Assembly (NCBI GenBank): GCA_016932145.1
Contig: JAFGDI010000253.1
Coordinates: 1 to 9,058, forward strand
DNA length: 9,058 nucleotides
DNA from: Sedimentisphaerales bacterium
Lineage (GTDB): Bacteria > Planctomycetota > Phycisphaerae > Sedimentisphaerales > SM23-30
Direction: 5' to 3'
The translations under genes and the position numbers were made by a program. This document shows positions 5,864 to 9,058 of this stretch, one piece after another; within the stretch, counting starts at the first letter, position 1, and each line of letters opens with the position of its first letter. The notes under the pieces were generated by a model. The model was given only the letters and a program-made list of their open reading frames with translations, was not told the DNA's origin and searched no databases.

Positions 5864-6766
5864 ATGTATAAAATTGTAGATCGGGCCACAGTTGGCCTGA
5901 ACCTGGAGTTATATGAGGTGGAGGCACCTCGTATCGCTAAGTCGAGACAGTGTGGGCAGTTTGCGATAGTTCGACCGTTCGATCATTCAGAGAGAATTCC
6001 TCTGACCATAGCGGCAGTAGATAAAGATAAAGGTACGATAACCTTTATCGCCCAGATAGTAGGTAAGACTACTCGTGAGATGAGCACGCTCAATGTTGGC
6101 GATTATATGTGTGATGTGGCTGGCCCTTTAGGTCACCCCAGTGAAATTATTAAGTATCCTCAGGTCGAGTCAGGCAAGGACCCGGTTGTGGTTGTTGTTG
6201 GCGGCGGTCTGGGAACAGCGGTAGTTTATCCGCAGGCAGTAGCCCTGAAAGAATCTGGCAATACGATTGTGAGTATTGTTGGTGCCCGCAGCAAGGAATT
6301 ATTGCTTATGACCGATAAACTTGGCGAAGTAAGCCGTGAAGTCATTTGTACGACAAATGATGGTTCAGCCGGTCGCCAGGGATTTGTTACCGAGGCCTTG
6401 AAAGATCTTATTGAAGAGCTTAAAGGTAAGGGTTCAGTAGTTGCTGTTTATACTGCTGGTCCGGTTATTATGATGAAAGCAGTTTGTGATGTTACCCGTC
6501 CTTATGGTATAAAGACTATTGTTTCTTTGAATCCGATAATGGTTGATGGTACAGGCATGTGCGGTGGTTGCAGAGTGACTATCAATGGTGAAACAAAGTT
6601 CGCCTGTGTTGATGGTCCGGAATTTGATGGCCACAGCGTTGATTTTGATGAGCTTATGGCACGCCTGTCAACATATCGTGATAAGGAACAGGAAAAGTTA
6701 AAAAGTTATGAGCATAAGCATGAATGCAGAATGTTCAAACAATTGGATGAGAACGGTAATAAGTAG
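5864..6766 (+). CDS. nfnA: NfnA/SudB-type FAD/NAD-binding iron-sulfur subunit
   Basis: This 300-residue protein belongs to the ferredoxin-NADP reductase-like family that includes NfnA, SudB and PyrK-like subunits. The N-terminal FAD-binding barrel (about 1-100) contains R-I-P-L-T-I-A at 44-50. The NAD-binding domain has V-V-G-G-G-L-G-T-A-V at 111-120, N-D-G-S-A-G at 165-170 and Y-T-A-G-P at 196-200. The C-terminal [2Fe-2S] site reads V-D-G-T-G-M-C-G-G-C (227-236) plus F-A-C-V-D-G-P-E-F-D (246-255). Its likely ligands are D228, C233, C236 and C248, the three-Cys/one-Asp set described for NfnA. It would accept electrons from NADH and partner with the flavoprotein encoded next. Sulfide dehydrogenase (SudB) is the main alternative, because the families cannot be separated by eye. 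A TATAAT-bearing gap with a nested inverted repeat follows. Confidence 0.85.
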   Translation: MYKIVDRATVGLNLELYEVEAPRIAKSRQCGQFAIVRPFDHSERIPLTIAAVDKDKGTITFIAQIVGKTTREMSTLNVGDYMCDVAGPLGHPSEIIKYPQVESGKDPVVVVVGGGLGTAVVYPQAVALKESGNTIVSIVGARSKELLLMTDKLGEVSREVICTTNDGSAGRQGFVTEALKDLIEELKGKGSVVAVYTAGPVIMMKAVCDVTRPYGIKTIVSLNPIMVDGTGMCGGCRVTINGETKFACVDGPEFDGHSVDFDELMARLSTYRDKEQEKLKSYEHKHECRMFKQLDENGNK

Positions 6767-6888
6767 TCTGTCGGTGTTTTGGTTTGGTGCCATTCAGGAA
6801 GTCAGATGGTTGTATGACTGTCGGGCAAGGTTGAATGGCTATAATTGAAATTGGACACTGTTAGGACATTACAAATACGGAAATAACT
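6767..6888 (+). other. Nested inverted repeat between the nfnA-like and nfnB-like genes
   Basis: The 122-base gap contains an outer repeat, GCCATTCA (6789-6796) with TGAATGGC (6832-6839), enclosing an inner stem AGTCA (6800-6804) with TGACT (6815-6819). There is no following T run, so this is not a standard terminator. The outer right arm ends exactly where TATAAT (6840-6845) begins. The nfnB-like start is preceded by CGGA at 6878-6881. An operator, leader or processing structure is possible. Confidence 0.5.
6840..6845 (+). promoter_or_regulatory. Candidate -10 box upstream of the nfnB-like gene
   Basis: TATAAT lies 43 bases before the ATG at 6889. The matching -35 window (about 6817-6822, ACTGTC) is a poor consensus match and falls inside the inverted repeat. 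Internal transcription of the second subunit is possible but unproven. Confidence 0.3.
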
Positions 6889-8313
6889 ATGGCTGAATTA
6901 ACAAAAAAAGAACGAGTTGCCATTCCTGCTCAGCAGATGCCTGAGCGGCCTGGTAATGAAAGAAATAAAGATTTTAAAGAAGTAAACCTTGGTCTTTCTC
7001 AGGAACAGGCTGTGTTGGAGGCTTCTCGCTGTCTGCAATGCAAAAACCCGCCATGTGTGAGCGATTGCCCGGTTAGTGTAAATATACCTGAATTTATTCG
7101 TCTGATCAGTGAGCGGAAGTTTATTGAAGCTGCCCTGCTGATCCGTCGTGATAATTCACTGCCGGCAATTACCGGTAGAGTATGTCCGCAGGAAAAACAG
7201 TGTCAGAGTCGCTGTCTGAGGGGCAAGATAGACAGTTCTGTTGCTATCGGGTGGCTGGAGCGTTTTGCTGCTGATTATCTTGCTGCTGCTCAGGCGGCCG
7301 GAGAGGTATCAGCAGAAACTATGGCCGCCAAAAGTGATGCCATAAAAGTTGCGGTAGTGGGTTCTGGTCCTGCCGGTCTGGCTTGTGCTGGCGAATTGGC
7401 TCGTATGGGCTATGCGGTAACTGTTTTTGAGGCATTTCATAAGGCTGGCGGTGTTTTAGTATATGGTATTCCAGAGTTTCGCCTGCCAAATGACATTGTT
7501 GAGAGAGAGGTTCAGCAGCTAAAGAGCAATGGTGTTGTTTTTGAAACCAATGTTATTGTGGGCAGAACAGTCAAGATACACGAGCTTATGGAAGAAGAGC
7601 ATTTTAAGGCTGTTTTCATTGCTAATGGTGCTGGCTTGCCGAGTTTTATGGGTATTACGGGCGAAAATCTCAAGGGCGTATATTCAGCAAACGAATATCT
7701 CACCCGTTCAAATCTTATGGGAGCTTTTGACCGTAATTCAGATACGCCTATAACGGCAGGTAAAAAGGTTTGTGTGGTTGGTGGTGGAAATACGGCGATG
7801 GACGCTGTGCGTACCAGTATCAGGCTTGGTTCTGAACAGTCTCACTTAGTATATCGTCGTGACCTGGCGCAAATGCCGGCTCGTATTGAAGAAGTTCACC
7901 ATGCTGAGCAGGAGGGAGTAATTTTCGACCTGCTTACCAGTCCGATAGAGATATTAGCAGATGAAAATGGCTGGGTCAGCGGCATAAAGTGTGTGAAGAT
8001 GCAACTGAAAGAAGCAGATGCATCTGGCAGGCAAGGGGTTACCCAGATACCAAATTCGGAATTTATAATAGAATGTGATCAGGTGATCATGGCTATTGGT
8101 ATTAAGGCTAATCCGCTGTTGACTGCTGCTACGCCGGAGTTAAATCTTAATGCTAAAGGCTATATTCAGACAGATGCTACCGGCATGACCAGTATTCCCG
8201 GTGTCTTTGCTGGTGGTGATATAGTAAGAGGTGCTGCTACGGTTATCCTGGCTATGGGTGATGGTAAAAAGACCGCTGAAAGTATGAATAACTGGCTTTC
8301 TGCTAATGCATAA
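6889..8313 (+). CDS. nfnB: NfnB/GltA-type NADPH flavoprotein with two Fe-S sites
   Basis: This 474-residue flavoprotein belongs to the group usually named NADPH-dependent glutamate synthase small subunit, which also includes NfnB and SudA. The N-terminal iron-sulfur domain has C48-L-Q-C51, C56 and C60, then G-R-V-C99-P-Q-E102-K-Q-C105 and C109. The E102 position fits the Glu-ligated cluster known in Nfn. An FAD-binding Rossmann motif V-A-V-V-G-S-G-P-A-G-L-A lies at 154-165. A second nucleotide motif, V-C-V-V-G-G-G-N-T-A-M-D (294-305), with Y-R-R (322-324), suits NADPH. G-V-F-A-G-G-D-I (438-445) closes the FAD site. Next to the NfnA-like gene, the best reading is NADH-dependent ferredoxin:NADP+ oxidoreductase. 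Sulfide dehydrogenase or a stand-alone GltD-like role cannot be excluded. No large GltB-type subunit is in the window. A strong terminator follows. Confidence 0.85.
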   Translation: MAELTKKERVAIPAQQMPERPGNERNKDFKEVNLGLSQEQAVLEASRCLQCKNPPCVSDCPVSVNIPEFIRLISERKFIEAALLIRRDNSLPAITGRVCPQEKQCQSRCLRGKIDSSVAIGWLERFAADYLAAAQAAGEVSAETMAAKSDAIKVAVVGSGPAGLACAGELARMGYAVTVFEAFHKAGGVLVYGIPEFRLPNDIVEREVQQLKSNGVVFETNVIVGRTVKIHELMEEEHFKAVFIANGAGLPSFMGITGENLKGVYSANEYLTRSNLMGAFDRNSDTPITAGKKVCVVGGGNTAMDAVRTSIRLGSEQSHLVYRRDLAQMPARIEEVHHAEQEGVIFDLLTSPIEILADENGWVSGIKCVKMQLKEADASGRQGVTQIPNSEFIIECDQVIMAIGIKANPLLTAATPELNLNAKGYIQTDATGMTSIPGVFAGGDIVRGAATVILAMGDGKKTAESMNNWLSANA

Positions 8314-8371
8314 TAAGTTTAATGGCACGCAGCTCTGAACGATGTGTGTTATTGACAATAGTATAAAGTAT

Positions 8372-8414
8372 AATTACTGTGCTGGATGAATACGCCGGCA
8401 CAGTAATTTGTTTT
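8372..8414 (+). terminator. Strong rho-independent terminator after the nfnB-like gene
   Basis: AATTACTGTGCTGG (8372-8385) pairs with CCGGCACAGTAATT (8395-8408) as a 14-bp stem with one G-U pair and a 9-base loop. It is followed by TTGTTTT. It lies about 60 bases after the stop codon and closes the transcription unit. Confidence 0.85.
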
Positions 8415-8525
8415 AATGCCATGGGTATAATTGGTCCCGAATAGTTTCGGGAAATTTGCCATATTGTAAGCAGGTATAAACCAGCCTGCGGACAAAAACA
8501 ATTGGAAGCAGTTTAATACCTGAAA
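8415..8525 (+). promoter_or_regulatory. Leader region of the pseudopilin gene with TATAAT and hairpins
   Basis: Just after the terminator a TATAAT occurs at 8426-8431, but the -35 window (around 8402-8409) is poor. A perfect 7-bp hairpin, TCCCGAA-TAGT-TTCGGGA, follows at 8435-8452. A smaller GCAGG/CCTGC stem lies at 8470-8489. The ribosome site of the next gene is weak: GGAAG at 8504-8508 is too far from the ATG. Confidence 0.35.
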
Positions 8526-9058
8526 ATGCAGAGCAGATATAAAAAAACTCAACAGGCTTTTACCTTATTAGAAGTGTTGGTAGTGATTACCCTGATCTCT
8601 CTTCTGGCATTTCCTGTATCGGTAAGGGTATTTCAGAATTTGCATACAATGAGCCTTGACGGGGCGATTAATGAACTGGACCGTATGGCTGATAGTGCCG
8701 GTTTACTTGCTGTTACTCTTAATTGCCCGGTTACTATATCTGTAGATGTGGCTTCGGGTGATGTTGCATTAGGTTATGCTCAGGGGATTGCAGACTCTGG
8801 CATATCTCCCCGAAAAGCCAGAGGGTTATCATTATCAGAGATAGGTCTTGAGATCGTTCGTTTAGAGATTAACGGCAGGCGTGTCAGTGGTAAAGGCAGT
8901 ATGGTTTTTTTACCTGATGGTACGGGTGATTATGGCGAACTGGAATTGAAGAATAGTACGAAATCCGCGGTTTTTTATAGTATGCCATATATTGAGGGTA
9001 CAGGTCCCGGTAGCAGGAATAATAACAGACGGGTAATAGACCTGGATGCCAGTTTACA
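8526..9058 (+). CDS. Type II secretion/type IV pilus pseudopilin, GspH/FimT-like (3' end outside window)
   Basis: The frame is open from ATG 8526 to the window end (177 codons seen), with an in-frame TAA at 8514-8516 that rules out a longer start in this frame. A short basic leader (R4, K6, K7) precedes the prepilin cleavage motif Q-Q-A-F-T-L-L-E (9-16). Prepilin peptidase would cut between A11 and F12, leaving F12 as the methylated first residue and E16 as the conserved Glu+5. The hydrophobic helix spans about 12-35. The following domain, rich in beta-type segments, with a possible GspH-like fold, has no motif I can assign further. Family membership is clear. The exact pseudopilin class is inferred, and the C-terminus is missing. 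The gene begins a new unit after the terminator. Confidence 0.85.
   Translation, partial: MQSRYKKTQQAFTLLEVLVVITLISLLAFPVSVRVFQNLHTMSLDGAINELDRMADSAGLLAVTLNCPVTISVDVASGDVALGYAQGIADSGISPRKARGLSLSEIGLEIVRLEINGRRVSGKGSMVFLPDGTGDYGELELKNSTKSAVFYSMPYIEGTGPGSRNNNRRVIDLDASL

Noticed and set aside
8352..8374. TTGACA (8352-8357) and TATAAT (8369-8374) as a promoter
   Set aside because: The spacing is only 11 bases and the -10 overlaps the terminator stem, so it is unlikely to work as a normal promoter.
8435..8452. The 7-bp hairpin as a second terminator
   Set aside because: It is perfect (TCCCGAA/TTCGGGA) but followed by AATTTGCC rather than a T run, and a strong terminator already lies 20 bases upstream.
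8349..8552. A 67-codon minus-strand reading frame
   Set aside because: It overlaps the terminator, the leader hairpins and the start of the pseudopilin gene, and its translation matches no family I recognise.

Overview
The window is an ordinary, well-packed bacterial chromosomal segment with every recognisable gene on the + strand. The best guess for the source is an anaerobic member of Planctomycetota, perhaps the Phycisphaerae side. This is inference from three things: a membrane-anchored PQQ-like beta-propeller protein with a W-x-R-F-R-G-x-G-G-x-G type motif, a family that is very common in that phylum; a putative NfnAB-type flavoprotein pair; and the dnaJ-grpE-fmdB-yacG gene order. No rRNA or other decisive marker is present.

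Region 1 (1-1625) opens with the 3' end of dnaJ. A 173-bp MITE-like foldback element follows (288-460), bounded by an 8-bp direct repeat. Next come grpE, a small FmdB-type zinc-ribbon gene and yacG (zinc-ribbon gyrase inhibitor). From grpE onward the genes are a few to about 20 bases apart and look like one transcription unit.

Region 2 (1632-3586) holds a 576-residue protein with three predicted membrane segments and a periplasmic PQQ-like propeller, only 6 bases after yacG. A 224-base gap with several small inverted repeats follows, including a perfect 9-1-9 palindrome 30 bases before murC.

Region 3 (3587-5816) is murC overlapping murB, two cytoplasmic steps of peptidoglycan precursor synthesis. 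MurB has Cys where the family usually has its catalytic Ser.

Region 4 (5864-8414) encodes two flavin/iron-sulfur proteins resembling NfnA/SudB and NfnB/GltA-like subunits. Together they would form an NADH/ferredoxin/NADPH transhydrogenase or a related sulfide dehydrogenase-type enzyme. The gap between them carries a nested inverted repeat that ends against a TATAAT box, and the pair closes with a strong intrinsic terminator.

Region 5 (8415-9058) starts a new unit with a GspH/FimT-like pseudopilin that runs off the window.

I found no CRISPR array, tRNA, rRNA, phage gene, toxin-antitoxin pair or defence system, and nothing that amounts to a new multi-gene system. The most distinctive non-coding item is the MITE-like element between dnaJ and grpE.
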